The notes below the pieces were generated by a model. It worked only from the letters and a program-made list of their open reading frames with translations. It had not been told where the DNA came from and searched no databases. Positions 12,486 to 21,980 of a stretch of 64,000 nt of DNA are shown here, in pieces. The translations under genes and the position numbers were made by a program. This DNA comes from a virus, in the IMG/VR virus record IMGVR_UViG_3300027969_002424, positions 62,001-126,000 of that record, one strand, 5' to 3'. The first letter of the stretch is position 1; each line of letters begins with the position of its first letter.

Positions 12486-15400
12486 ATATATTTTTAAATT
12501 TTTCTTTTAACCAAACCCAATCATAGCTTAGTCGTAATTGTGTTAAGTCACCGTTGACTTGTTCATAATATTGTACAGCATGTTGGGCACCTTGTAAACT
12601 ATATTCGGCAAAGTCACCAATTGCTGTTGTTAGCCATGTATTTAATCGTATTTCATTTTCTTCCGTTTTGGATGCTTTTAACTTAATACATTCACGGAAA
12701 GCTGTACGCCATGCATCCCACTCACTACTGTTATACATACCAATACCACAATTAACAGGAACAACTTCATGCTCACTATCCATTGTAAAGTCTAACCCAG
12801 TACCAAAGTTCTCTAATGTAAGTTTTTTGTTGTTAGCAACGATAGCTTGATGACCATATACTAACCCGTTCACTGGATTGGTAGCATGAAATATATAGTG
12901 CTTAGGTATCTGTAATCTGTCCGGTTGCCAGTTAAAATCAAACTTTGCTGATACTTTTAATTTAGCGTTTACTAAAAAATACCATGGTGTATTGCTACTA
13001 TTTGCCGCAGCGTGTTGACTTTTTACACGACCATTTATACCGTCTATTCTAGTAATTTTGTTTGGTAATCCTTGTGTTATCTTTAATAGATGTTCGTAAT
13101 TTCTATCAGCACTAGTTTCACCGTTACTAAAGAACACAATGTCCAATGGGTTAGATTCTATAAGTTTATTATTCTTAATAATGTATGGATAATCGTATAA
13201 CTCTTTCTTTACATACTGTTTAGCTTCTTTTGGAACTATAATTCTTGTTCCACCTGTACTAGTAATAGTAATATTTTTAGTTTCATTGCTCCATAGATTC
13301 ATTGGTTCAACATCAACGGCATTGATGTTTTTATTATCTTCAGTCACAAACACAGCGTATGGAAAATTAAAATCAGTATTTACGCTAGAAGCATGTGTAT
13401 CATTTTCTGTAATAATGATTGGAGCCGGCAATCGGTTTACTCTTTGATGTTGATTATAGTTAATCTTCCCATACTCTTCCAAAGAGTTCATATTATCAAT
13501 CAATGTTCTAAGTTTATTAACATCAATTAAAAATGTGTCACCAAACTTTTGCCTATCGCTAGGAAATACATGTAAGTGTTCTTTAGCAAATGGGTCGCAA
13601 ATATAAGTAAAATCAAAATCTTTATAATCACATACTGTACTAGCTACCCACACATAATGTTCTTTTTTTACTGGGAGTTTATCTAGCATACTCTTAAAAG
13701 TATTCAAATAACTAGTTTCATACTTAATAATTAAGTTATTGATATTAGACAAGTCTTTATTGTCATGGTCGATATAAACTATATCATACAATACATTAGA
13801 CGCTTTGGCTTTTATAGTTTTAACAAAATTCAAGTTAGAAAGATGTTCAATAATTTTTATATATTTGGTATCTTGCGGGAATGTTTCTTTATTAACTAAG
13901 TAAGTGGTACCCCAATGACTCCACTGAGTGCCGAACACATGCACCATCTTCATTTGCCATGGGTTAGGATAATATTCAAAATCAAAATCAGTGTAATCTA
14001 ATTCACTATTGAGTATCCAACATAAATTACTGGTAGCACGATTGATGCAGCGATTTATTGTATCGACCCAACTGTTTAAATATCTTGTCTTTATTATATT
14101 TGGGAATCTAATCTTAAGTTTTTCAAATCTAGTTTGTGATTCAATATTACTTCTATCAACAAAGAACATATCAATTTTATTTTTTATTTGTTCTTCTACC
14201 CAATTAAACTCAGTATTTCCTCTGAGCCACATTACAGAGTTTACTAAAAAAGTTTGTGTTTTTGTGTTTTCACTTGAACCAAACACTTGAATATACTGTG
14301 ACTGCTCAATACTAGGTTTCCAATCAAAATTAAAATTAGTATAATCTATGTGAGGATTTAATGCCCAAAATATTTCGTCAGGATGTTGTTTAATCAAATC
14401 TTCTAATGAAGTGGTCAACAAATATTTAGGATAAGATTTTTCAATTTCAATTGGCTTTTCTAAAACTATTCTTTCCATATACACTGATTCACCAGTGTTA
14501 TCAGGGGTCAAATATCTAGGACCGTCATCCCTATCTAATATTGTACCAAATCTATAAACAAACGGTGGGCTGGTATCATCGGGATGCCAGCTGAAATCAA
14601 AGTTACTAACATCTATACCATCAGATACTTTCCAATTAACCATTGTAGCTAATCGCACAGATTTTATATCATCTATATATTTTATTTCAGTTGCATCTTC
14701 AACTACATATCTTGGGCCATTTGTTTTTTGATGTTGTGTTCCAAATTGGTATATGTATGGTTTTTCATTAGTGTTGGGGTGCCAGCTAAAATCAAACTGA
14801 CTAATATCAATAGTATTTGGAATGATCCAATTTGGTGATATTTCTGTGGTAACCACTGTTGCCCTTAAGGTGTCTATATATTTAATTTCAGATGCGCCTT
14901 CAACTTCATATCTCAATCCACCTGTACTTTGATGCTGTGTTCCAAATTCATATATTAATGGAGGGTCAGTATCATCAGGGTGCCATGAGTAATCAAAATT
15001 ATCAATAGGAAGAAGTTCTTTCCAGTTTTTTTTATTAGGCAATCTTTTTGCTTTTTGAACGCTTACATATTTTATTTCAGTGGCATTTTCAACTATATAT
15101 TTTGGTCCACCTGTCTTTTGATGTTGTGTACCAAATTGATATATGTATGGGGGTGCATCTGGGTGGGGAACCCATGTAAAATCAAAATTTTCTGTGTCTA
15201 TGTCAGACGGTATGCTCCAGTTATTTTTATTTGCTTTGGTACATGCTTTGATATCTTCTACGTAACTAAATTGTGTAGCATCTTTAACTACATATTTTGG
15301 ACCACCGCGGTTATTCCATATAGTAGCAAATTCGTAAATATATGGTGGACTAGTTGGATTAGGTCTCCAACTGAAATCAAACTTAGTAGCATCAATATTA

Positions 15401-16539
15401 TCAGGTATTTCCCAATTAGTTTGATCAGGCAATAATTCAACTTCATCGAACATATATTTTCGTTTAGTTGCCCCTGGACAATAATAAGCTAATACAGGTT
15501 CAACCGCTGCTTCATTCCACTTGCTGCCCCATACATACACAAACGGAGGTTCGGTATCATCTGGGTGCCATGAGTAATCAAAATTAGTTACTGGTAGTAT
15601 TTCTTTCCAGTTTTCCCTATTAGGCAATCTTTTTGCTTTTTGAATATCTATATATTTTATGTCTGTGGCATCTTTAACTATATACCTTGGCCCACCTGTC
15701 TTTTGCCATTGAGTACCAAATTCGTATATATATAGAGGACTAGTTGGATTAGGTCTCCAACTAAAATCAAATTCAGCAGTGTCAATGTTATCAGGTATTT
15801 CCCAATTAATTTTATTAGGCATCAAGTCTAATAAAGTATCAAGATATTTTCTGTTAGTTGCGTTAGGACAATAATAAGCTAATACAGGTTCAACCGCTGC
15901 TTCATTCCACTTGCTACCCCATACATACACAAACGGAGGTTCTCTCGGGTCAGGTCTCCATGACAAATCAAACTTAGACTTATCAATAGGTATTATTTCT
16001 TTAAAATTTTTGCTGGGTAATAATTCAACTACTTGATCCATATACTTACGATCAATATCATGCGAATAAGGAGCATGATATTCTAGTACTGGTTGTAATT
16101 CTACCGGATTCCATTTATTACCCCATACATATACATATGGAGGGCTAGATGGATCTGGATGCCAACTGAAATCAAATTTAGTTTCATCAACTAAATCTAG
16201 CAATACCCAATTGTCGTTTTTTTCGTTTTTTCTTTTTAGTGGATCAACATCAGCACGATATATAATTATTTCACTATATTGTTTAGGGCATAACCATGTG
16301 CCACTATCTTTTTGATGAAAGCTAGGCCATACATTGTTATGTTCTTCTGCCCAAACATCCTCATCGGGCAAGAATTCAAAGTCAAAATCCCAATCAAAAT
16401 TACGATAATCACAATGTTCGTTGATTATCCAAAAATGTTCCGTGGTACATTGATTTCTAGCATCTTCTATTGAAGTTGCAAATCTTTCTCTTGGGTGAAT
16501 ATTGGGTTTAGAGCCGTAATAAAAGACATCTCGTAGCAT
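12478..16539 (-). CDS. Giant repeat protein with glycosyltransferase-like C-terminal domain
   Basis: 1,353 residues. Between about 122 and 690 there are nine near-tandem repeats of 63-68 residues, each built around FDFSWxPdp..PPYIYxFGT or VWGSKWNEAAVEPVLAYYCP and ending ATEIKYID or RKYMD. Repeat starts are near 122, 190, 257, 320, 387, 452, 515, 582 and 647. More diverged copies occur near 48, 736, 870, 985 and 1225. The last 150 residues (INGLVYG-like NPVNGLVYGHQA, then EWDAWRTAFRECIKL) match the layout of the 317-residue protein at 28165-29118. It may be a processive or multivalent glycan-modifying enzyme or a large surface-binding protein. No signal peptide. Confidence 0.85.
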   Translation of the reverse strand: MLRDVFYYGSKPNIHPRERFATSIEDARNQCTTEHFWIINEHCDYRNFDWDFDFEFLPDEDVWAEEHNNVWPSFHQKDSGTWLCPKQYSEIIIYRADVDPLKRKNEKNDNWVLLDLVDETKFDFSWHPDPSSPPYVYVWGNKWNPVELQPVLEYHAPYSHDIDRKYMDQVVELLPSKNFKEIIPIDKSKFDLSWRPDPREPPFVYVWGSKWNEAAVEPVLAYYCPNATNRKYLDTLLDLMPNKINWEIPDNIDTAEFDFSWRPNPTSPLYIYEFGTQWQKTGGPRYIVKDATDIKYIDIQKAKRLPNRENWKEILPVTNFDYSWHPDDTEPPFVYVWGSKWNEAAVEPVLAYYCPGATKRKYMFDEVELLPDQTNWEIPDNIDATKFDFSWRPNPTSPPYIYEFATIWNNRGGPKYVVKDATQFSYVEDIKACTKANKNNWSIPSDIDTENFDFTWVPHPDAPPYIYQFGTQHQKTGGPKYIVENATEIKYVSVQKAKRLPNKKNWKELLPIDNFDYSWHPDDTDPPLIYEFGTQHQSTGGLRYEVEGASEIKYIDTLRATVVTTEISPNWIIPNTIDISQFDFSWHPNTNEKPYIYQFGTQHQKTNGPRYVVEDATEIKYIDDIKSVRLATMVNWKVSDGIDVSNFDFSWHPDDTSPPFVYRFGTILDRDDGPRYLTPDNTGESVYMERIVLEKPIEIEKSYPKYLLTTSLEDLIKQHPDEIFWALNPHIDYTNFNFDWKPSIEQSQYIQVFGSSENTKTQTFLVNSVMWLRGNTEFNWVEEQIKNKIDMFFVDRSNIESQTRFEKLKIRFPNIIKTRYLNSWVDTINRCINRATSNLCWILNSELDYTDFDFEYYPNPWQMKMVHVFGTQWSHWGTTYLVNKETFPQDTKYIKIIEHLSNLNFVKTIKAKASNVLYDIVYIDHDNKDLSNINNLIIKYETSYLNTFKSMLDKLPVKKEHYVWVASTVCDYKDFDFTYICDPFAKEHLHVFPSDRQKFGDTFLIDVNKLRTLIDNMNSLEEYGKINYNQHQRVNRLPAPIIITENDTHASSVNTDFNFPYAVFVTEDNKNINAVDVEPMNLWSNETKNITITSTGGTRIIVPKEAKQYVKKELYDYPYIIKNNKLIESNPLDIVFFSNGETSADRNYEHLLKITQGLPNKITRIDGINGRVKSQHAAANSSNTPWYFLVNAKLKVSAKFDFNWQPDRLQIPKHYIFHATNPVNGLVYGHQAIVANNKKLTLENFGTGLDFTMDSEHEVVPVNCGIGMYNSSEWDAWRTAFRECIKLKASKTEENEIRLNTWLTTAIGDFAEYSLQGAQHAVQYYEQVNGDLTQLRLSYDWVWLKEKFKNIYE
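14470..16176 (-). repeat. Array of about nine 190-200 bp coding repeats
   Basis: The DNA behind the tandem protein repeats. Two sub-types alternate irregularly, one ending in the FGTQ-QKTGGP version and one in the KWNEAAVEPV version. Some copies share long nearly identical stretches at the DNA level (for example near 15480-15545 and 15860-15930), which points to recent duplication or gene conversion. Confidence 0.85.
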
Positions 16540-16561
16540 CTTATATTTAAACAGTTACTGT

Positions 16562-17629
16562 TTATGTGAAATATTTTTCAATGTTTTTAGTTGTGCTATA
16601 ATCAGTTGACGAATGGAAATGCTGTTTGTTATGTTCTACAATTTCTTTTATATTAGTTTGCCATTCTATCCATTCTTCAGCTGGTTTAGAAATTAATCTT
16701 TGTATTTCTTTAAAGACTGCTATCAATCTTTCTTCATTATTTTCAATAGAATCATATGATTCATTAATGAATGGACTAAATGTTTTGTACCCTATTTTTC
16801 TCAGAACTTTTAATGTGTGGGGTCTACCTAACATAACAAAGGGATGCATACAACCTAAACATTTGAATGTTTTTTCAGTTATAAAAGTTGAATCAACTCC
16901 ATAATTTGGTTCAGTATAAAACAATGTCTCAGTTATTATACTGAAATAACTATCATCAAAATATTTTATGTCATCAGGTATAATATCAATTGGATTACTT
17001 CTATCTGTAGTGATATTAAGCCTTAAAGGAAATTTATTACGATTCTTTTTTATATTAACATATTCATCAGATAATATATCCCAATTGAGTCCTGGCCCTT
17101 CAAATGAATAATATCCTTTGTCTATGTAGGAATACATCAATTCTAATAAATCTAGTCTATGCTTTCTAGGCATTTTATTAAAACATAGAAATACTTTTTC
17201 TTTTTCTTTTATATTATATTCAACTGGCAAAGAACTTAATATTGAATAATTTAAACTAAACCAATGTGCGTTAACACATATTACTGAAATTTTGTTTTTC
17301 CAATTGTATTGTTTATATATTTTTTCATACACTTCTAGCCCATCTGATGCACCACATACATAAATTAAATCTTTAGAATCTATATTATTTTTTAGTAAAC
17401 TAGCAATATCTTGAATTTTTTGAAGCATCTGCAATACTATTCCTTCACCTATCAGATAAAATAAAAACTTAGTTTTTCCTTCTTTTTTTGCTTGTAGTAT
17501 GTCTTTTACAATTATTTCATTGCTAGTAGTAGGAAATGCGGTATGTAAGTGCGAATCAATAATATGTATATTATCTATATGATTTTGTAATTCTGGCCAT
17601 ATTTTTAGTAATAGCGTAGTAGGGGTCAT
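16562..17629 (-). CDS. Phage glycosyltransferase-like protein (GT-B/fucosyltransferase-type C-terminus)
   Basis: 355 residues. The C-terminal third holds a phrase found in GT10-like and related transferases: FITEKTFKCLGCMHPFVML (about 246-264), then LRKIGYKTFSPFINESYD. The same block is present in the 397-residue protein at 20786 (HLTEKVFKTIANKHPALLV, then LRELGYKTFSPWIDESYD), so the two are distant paralogues. In this fold the Glu-Lys pair contacts the sugar nucleotide. The start overlaps the stop of the sugar dehydrogenase by 4 bases (ATGA). Sugar and acceptor are unknown. Confidence 0.65.
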   Translation of the reverse strand: MTPTTLLLKIWPELQNHIDNIHIIDSHLHTAFPTTSNEIIVKDILQAKKEGKTKFLFYLIGEGIVLQMLQKIQDIASLLKNNIDSKDLIYVCGASDGLEVYEKIYKQYNWKNKISVICVNAHWFSLNYSILSSLPVEYNIKEKEKVFLCFNKMPRKHRLDLLELMYSYIDKGYYSFEGPGLNWDILSDEYVNIKKNRNKFPLRLNITTDRSNPIDIIPDDIKYFDDSYFSIITETLFYTEPNYGVDSTFITEKTFKCLGCMHPFVMLGRPHTLKVLRKIGYKTFSPFINESYDSIENNEERLIAVFKEIQRLISKPAEEWIEWQTNIKEIVEHNKQHFHSSTDYSTTKNIEKYFT

Positions 17630-18822
17630 TTAAATTTCCTAGTATTACCATAATGCTTAACTACATGTCCTAACGTTGGAAGCATTTCGCGCCATGGATC
17701 AATAAAAGTATAAATTCGTTTTGTTTCTTTTTCCCAATCAATATCTCTTACCCATTGCTCCCAGTAACCAATTAAGTACACCTCTGTACTATCTGTTTTT
17801 AAATCTAGATCACCGGTATTAACATCATAGTAGTTAACTATTCCGCCGTACTGTTCTATATAATGTCCTACTAACATACTACCACTTCCGTTAGTATACG
17901 GCACACTAGGCTTATATGCTTTTCCTATAATAGTAACATTCTTGCCGTACTGTAAACATTTTTTAGCCATGCGATCTGCTTGTACTTCTCGTGCTTTCAT
18001 TATAGCATCAAATAAGTCATACCCTAAATCTAATCTATCGGCTAGATAACGCAATGCAATATTATCCCTTGGATGACATGCACCACCATCTCCCATGCCA
18101 GCTTTCATGTATGCAGGCCCAGTGATTCTATGTGTACTTTTTGATAATGCGTTAGTTACAACATCTACATTAATATTGCCATTTGTTTCAGCAACATCTT
18201 GTATCATATTAACTAATGCAACTTTTGTAGATATAAACGTATTATAGAAAATTTTAATAGACTCGGCTTCATCCCATGTTCCTACTTCATACCTAGGATC
18301 ATTCTCTATAAACACTTTGTAGAACTCAATCAATTCTTTTGCGTCTCCAGTAATACTACCATCATCAGTGCCAATAATAACCATTTCAGGATTTACCATA
18401 TCCCACTTAGTAGTACCCATAGCTATAAGATATGGGTTGTAAATAAATCTAGCATTAGTGATACAAGGTTCTAATATATTACGAACTGTCCCCGGTAACA
18501 CTGTACTAATCAATACAACTAATTGGTTTTTATTTACATACTTATTAACTTCCAATAAGATGTTAGTAACTATAGAATAGTCAAAATCTTTATTAGGCAA
18601 ATGACTAGTTGGAGTCTCGCCGCCATATATGGGGTCATGCGCGGTGGGTGCTGCAATAAAGATAATATCTCTACCTTGTACTGCTTCTTCAATTGTTTTT
18701 TTCATAGGAAAAGCAGGATTTCTGTTCTCTACATCATAACCTACTACATCATAATGTTGTGCCATAACTTCAGCACACTCTTGCCCTAATTTACCTACCC
18801 CAATCATTGATACTGTTGTCAC
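17626..18822 (-). CDS. UDP-glucose/GDP-mannose 6-dehydrogenase family protein
   Basis: 398 residues. The N-terminal NAD site is MIGVGKLGQECAEVM (GxGxxG-like, 6-20), followed by FIAAPTAHD. The central NTFISTKVALVNMIQD has Lys200 and Asn205, and the catalytic cysteine is Cys249 in GMGDGGACHPRDN, equivalent to GGxCxPKD in UGD. The C-terminal domain has VTIIGKAYKP (GxaYKp). It oxidises a nucleotide sugar to a uronic acid. GTG start with AAGGAAA upstream. It shares an operon with glycosyltransferase-like genes, so it probably supplies a uronic acid donor for the glycan made by this cluster. Confidence 0.9.
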   Translation of the reverse strand: MTTVSMIGVGKLGQECAEVMAQHYDVVGYDVENRNPAFPMKKTIEEAVQGRDIIFIAAPTAHDPIYGGETPTSHLPNKDFDYSIVTNILLEVNKYVNKNQLVVLISTVLPGTVRNILEPCITNARFIYNPYLIAMGTTKWDMVNPEMVIIGTDDGSITGDAKELIEFYKVFIENDPRYEVGTWDEAESIKIFYNTFISTKVALVNMIQDVAETNGNINVDVVTNALSKSTHRITGPAYMKAGMGDGGACHPRDNIALRYLADRLDLGYDLFDAIMKAREVQADRMAKKCLQYGKNVTIIGKAYKPSVPYTNGSGSMLVGHYIEQYGGIVNYYDVNTGDLDLKTDSTEVYLIGYWEQWVRDIDWEKETKRIYTFIDPWREMLPTLGHVVKHYGNTRKFK

Positions 18823-18871
18823 AAAATTTCCTTATTTAATATAATGGTTAAAATTATTTAGTAAATAATAG

Positions 18872-20794
18872 ATGAAGAAAAAGAAAATTAGTTTCGTACA
18901 ACCCAATTTTCAGCAAGGACCCAAAGAGTTTAATGCTTATTATTTGCCATATTCAGCCGGGGTGATTTTAAGTTACGCATTGAATGATGAAAAAATCAAA
19001 GAATCTTGGAAATTACATCACTTAGTATGGCGCAGGGAACCTATTGATGAATTAGCATTAAAACTCAGCACCAGTGACCTAGTAGCATTCTCGACTTATG
19101 TCTGGAACCATCGTTACAATTATAAATTAGCACATATGATAAAGGTGCTTAATTCAAAGTGTTTAATTGTTTTTGGTGGACCAGAACCTGCTATTGAAGA
19201 TACTAAACTGTTTGAGAAAGAACCGTTTATGGATTTAGTAATCAAGATGGAAGGAGAAGTGACATTCAAGCGTATATTAGAAGATTTTGATTCGGACTAT
19301 ACGCACATACCTGGATTGTTAATTAACTCTCCTAATGGAATGATTAATACCGGAGATCCTAACCGCATAAATGAGTTAGATGAGATTCCTAGTCCATACT
19401 TGACAGGTATATTTGATAAAATAATTTCAGAAAATCCTAACATAATATGGAACGCTACACTAGAAACAAATCGCGGTTGTCCCTATGCATGTACATTTTG
19501 TGACTGGGGAAGTCTTACCTATAACAAAGTAAAGAAGTTTGATATGCAAAGGGTATATGATGAATTAGATTGGATTGGAGAACATTGTGGATTCGTCACT
19601 ATCACCGATGCTAACTTTGGAATGTTTGTAGAGCGTGACAATGCTATTGTAGATAAATTAATTGAAGTGCAAAAGAAGTGGGACAATTTAAAAAGTTTCT
19701 CAATGACATGGGCAAAAAATCAAAAGAATGAAGTAGTTGATATTGTCAAAAAACTAATAACTGAATCTCCTAATTTTGGGCAAGGACTTACCGTTAGCGT
19801 ACAGAGCATGGATCAAGATGTACTAGAAAACATAAAACGCAGGAATCTTGACCAACACAAGATTGACGAAATCTTTGCACTATGTGATAAGAATAATATA
19901 CCAGTATATACAGAATTGATATTAGGTTTACCCGGTGAGACAGTAGAATCATGGAAAAATGCTTTCTGGAAAATATTCCGTGCGGGCAATCATAATGGAA
20001 TTAACATTCTACAATGTCAATTACTAGAAAATGCTGAGATGAATTTATTGCAGAAAAAACTATACAAGTTAGAATCAGTTGCTGTATATGATTATATGAG
20101 TGGTAGTTACGGTGACAAAGATTTAAATGAAAGCATTGATGTAGTAGTATCAACAAAAACTATACCGCATGAATTAATGTTAGATACTCTAGTATGGTCT
20201 AGTTTTATACAAACATTTCATATCAATGGGTTGACAACGTACATAGCTAGATACTTAGCTAAACAAGATATAGACTATTCTGTGTTCTATGAAAATTTAT
20301 ATGAATGGATTAAAAAAGATTCATGGTTTAGATTACAATTCGCAGATACACGCAGTTATTTTGCTAACTGGATGACCAATGGTAGAATCGATCACCCTAA
20401 GATTGGTAACATTGAAGTATTTGGGTGGAACCTTATGCACAGAACTACTCTGTACATGGTCAAAGACAAAATGATTAATTATGTATTTGAATCATTAGAT
20501 GAATTTTTGCGAGAAACTTATAATATTGAATCTCCTGTTAGAGAACAACTATTACAATTCCAAAGAAACTATGTTATTGATTACAGAGACCTAGGTGCTC
20601 TGCCACGATATCAAAGTTTTGATTATGATTTTTTAGGATATATTCAAGACAACAGTAATATAAAAAATAGTGCAATTTATAAATTTGACACTACTGAAGA
20701 TAAAGATATGAGCCAAGACCGTTTCTTAGAAAATATGTATTTTGGTAGAAAAAGAAACTTTGGAAAAACTATTATTTCTCGTGCATCAGTTTAG
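18872..20794 (+). CDS. B12-binding radical SAM protein, 640 residues
   Basis: The only plus-strand gene in the modification cluster. The cobalamin-binding-like N-terminal domain (about 1-170) has KISFVQPNFQQGP, DLVAFSTYVWNHRYN and LIVFGGPEPAIED. The radical SAM motif RGCPYACTFCDWG gives Cys203, Cys207 and Cys210. Further core motifs are FVTITDANFGM, LTVSVQSMDQDVL and ELILGLPGETVESW. A C-terminal region of about 200 residues is unassigned. It differs from the 735-residue B12 protein in length and C-terminus, so it is not a recent copy. The 49-base gap to the divergent dehydrogenase gene must contain promoters for both. Confidence 0.9.
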   Translation: MKKKKISFVQPNFQQGPKEFNAYYLPYSAGVILSYALNDEKIKESWKLHHLVWRREPIDELALKLSTSDLVAFSTYVWNHRYNYKLAHMIKVLNSKCLIVFGGPEPAIEDTKLFEKEPFMDLVIKMEGEVTFKRILEDFDSDYTHIPGLLINSPNGMINTGDPNRINELDEIPSPYLTGIFDKIISENPNIIWNATLETNRGCPYACTFCDWGSLTYNKVKKFDMQRVYDELDWIGEHCGFVTITDANFGMFVERDNAIVDKLIEVQKKWDNLKSFSMTWAKNQKNEVVDIVKKLITESPNFGQGLTVSVQSMDQDVLENIKRRNLDQHKIDEIFALCDKNNIPVYTELILGLPGETVESWKNAFWKIFRAGNHNGINILQCQLLENAEMNLLQKKLYKLESVAVYDYMSGSYGDKDLNESIDVVVSTKTIPHELMLDTLVWSSFIQTFHINGLTTYIARYLAKQDIDYSVFYENLYEWIKKDSWFRLQFADTRSYFANWMTNGRIDHPKIGNIEVFGWNLMHRTTLYMVKDKMINYVFESLDEFLRETYNIESPVREQLLQFQRNYVIDYRDLGALPRYQSFDYDFLGYIQDNSNIKNSAIYKFDTTEDKDMSQDRFLENMYFGRKRNFGKTIISRASV

Positions 20795-21979
20795 TTGAGT
20801 TAAGAATGTAGTTTGATTTAATAACACTTTTTGATTATATTCACAGATTGGTTTAACGTTATTTAAGAATTCTGATAACTCATTGGGTTTCAATTCGCAC
20901 AATCTTTTAATTTCTGCTACTACCTTTAACATCCTTTTAGAGTCATTTAATTCTAAATCATAACTTTCGTCTATCCATGGGGAGAATGTTTTGTATCCTA
21001 ACTCTCTTAATTTAATCAAAGAATGGGGAGGAGATACTAACAATGCCGGGTGTTTATTTGCTATAGTTTTAAAAACTTTTTCAGTTAAATGCCTACCAAA
21101 CCCATGGTAACTAACACTTGGTGATCCATCTTCAAACGTATCACTGGTATAATAATTAGTCTCAGACACTACACTAAAATAAGTATTTTCATATAGGTAA
21201 TCAGTAGAGGAATCTAGTATTGCTCGATTTGTAACTAAATCGTTTGTATCGATATACAAATTTGGCATGTTTAATATCTGTTGTTCGTTATTCTTCAAAA
21301 GATTAACTATCTCAGGAGTATTTGCGTGACAGCTTAACATACTACTCCAAACAGTTTGCCATGATCTGTTGTCATCACTTGATGCCATGCTAACATACCC
21401 TTTGTCTAGCAAGTTATTAGCATACAATAAACTAACCAGCACTGGGCGATGCAATCTCCATCTTCTATTAAAGTTGATAAATTTTTTATTGTATACTTTA
21501 TCTTTTAGTGTGTTTAGTTCAGTATATCCATCTACAGACATTATCAATTGTTTGTTAGATTTTATGTCAAACTCCATTATGCGTGTCCATACACATTTCA
21601 TTTCTTCTACATTATACAATTTGCTAAATTTTCTAATTTCAAATAATATATCTGCGGACTCTGACATTAAAATAATTTGACTAGGTGGTAGTTTAGCTGT
21701 TACAATCAATCCTTCATATACACCTTGAACAACATTGTGAAATGATTCATGGCTATTATTTACAACTAATTTAATTTCTCTATTTCTTATTCGTTGTATG
21801 TCTCTTGCAGGAATTAAATCTTCAATCGGAAACATTTGAAAAACTGACATATGTTTAAATTCATAGTAGTAGTAATCACTATCTACAAAATTCAAGTGCT
21901 GCCACCATACTGACCCACTACGCAATTCTTTAATACTATCAAGATAGTAAAATGCATTGGTGTTTAACATCATTCCCAT
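20786..21979 (-). CDS. Phage glycosyltransferase-like protein, paralogue of the 16562 gene
   Basis: 397 residues. The C-terminal block HLTEKVFKTIANKHPALLV (about 300-318), then LRELGYKTFSPWIDESYD, matches the 355-residue protein at 16562. The N-terminal half is dissimilar, as expected if acceptor domains diverged while the sugar-nucleotide domain stayed. The end overlaps the convergent radical SAM gene by 9 bases. It starts 1 base after the stop of the radical SAM operon upstream, so it is probably co-transcribed with it. Confidence 0.65.
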   Translation of the reverse strand: MGMMLNTNAFYYLDSIKELRSGSVWWQHLNFVDSDYYYYEFKHMSVFQMFPIEDLIPARDIQRIRNREIKLVVNNSHESFHNVVQGVYEGLIVTAKLPPSQIILMSESADILFEIRKFSKLYNVEEMKCVWTRIMEFDIKSNKQLIMSVDGYTELNTLKDKVYNKKFINFNRRWRLHRPVLVSLLYANNLLDKGYVSMASSDDNRSWQTVWSSMLSCHANTPEIVNLLKNNEQQILNMPNLYIDTNDLVTNRAILDSSTDYLYENTYFSVVSETNYYTSDTFEDGSPSVSYHGFGRHLTEKVFKTIANKHPALLVSPPHSLIKLRELGYKTFSPWIDESYDLELNDSKRMLKVVAEIKRLCELKPNELSEFLNNVKPICEYNQKVLLNQTTFLTQLN

Positions 21980-21980
21980 A

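Noticed and set aside
14470-16176. A CRISPR-like array because of regular repeats.
   Set aside because: Repeats are about 195 bp, in frame, and encode a continuous protein; there are no unique short spacers.
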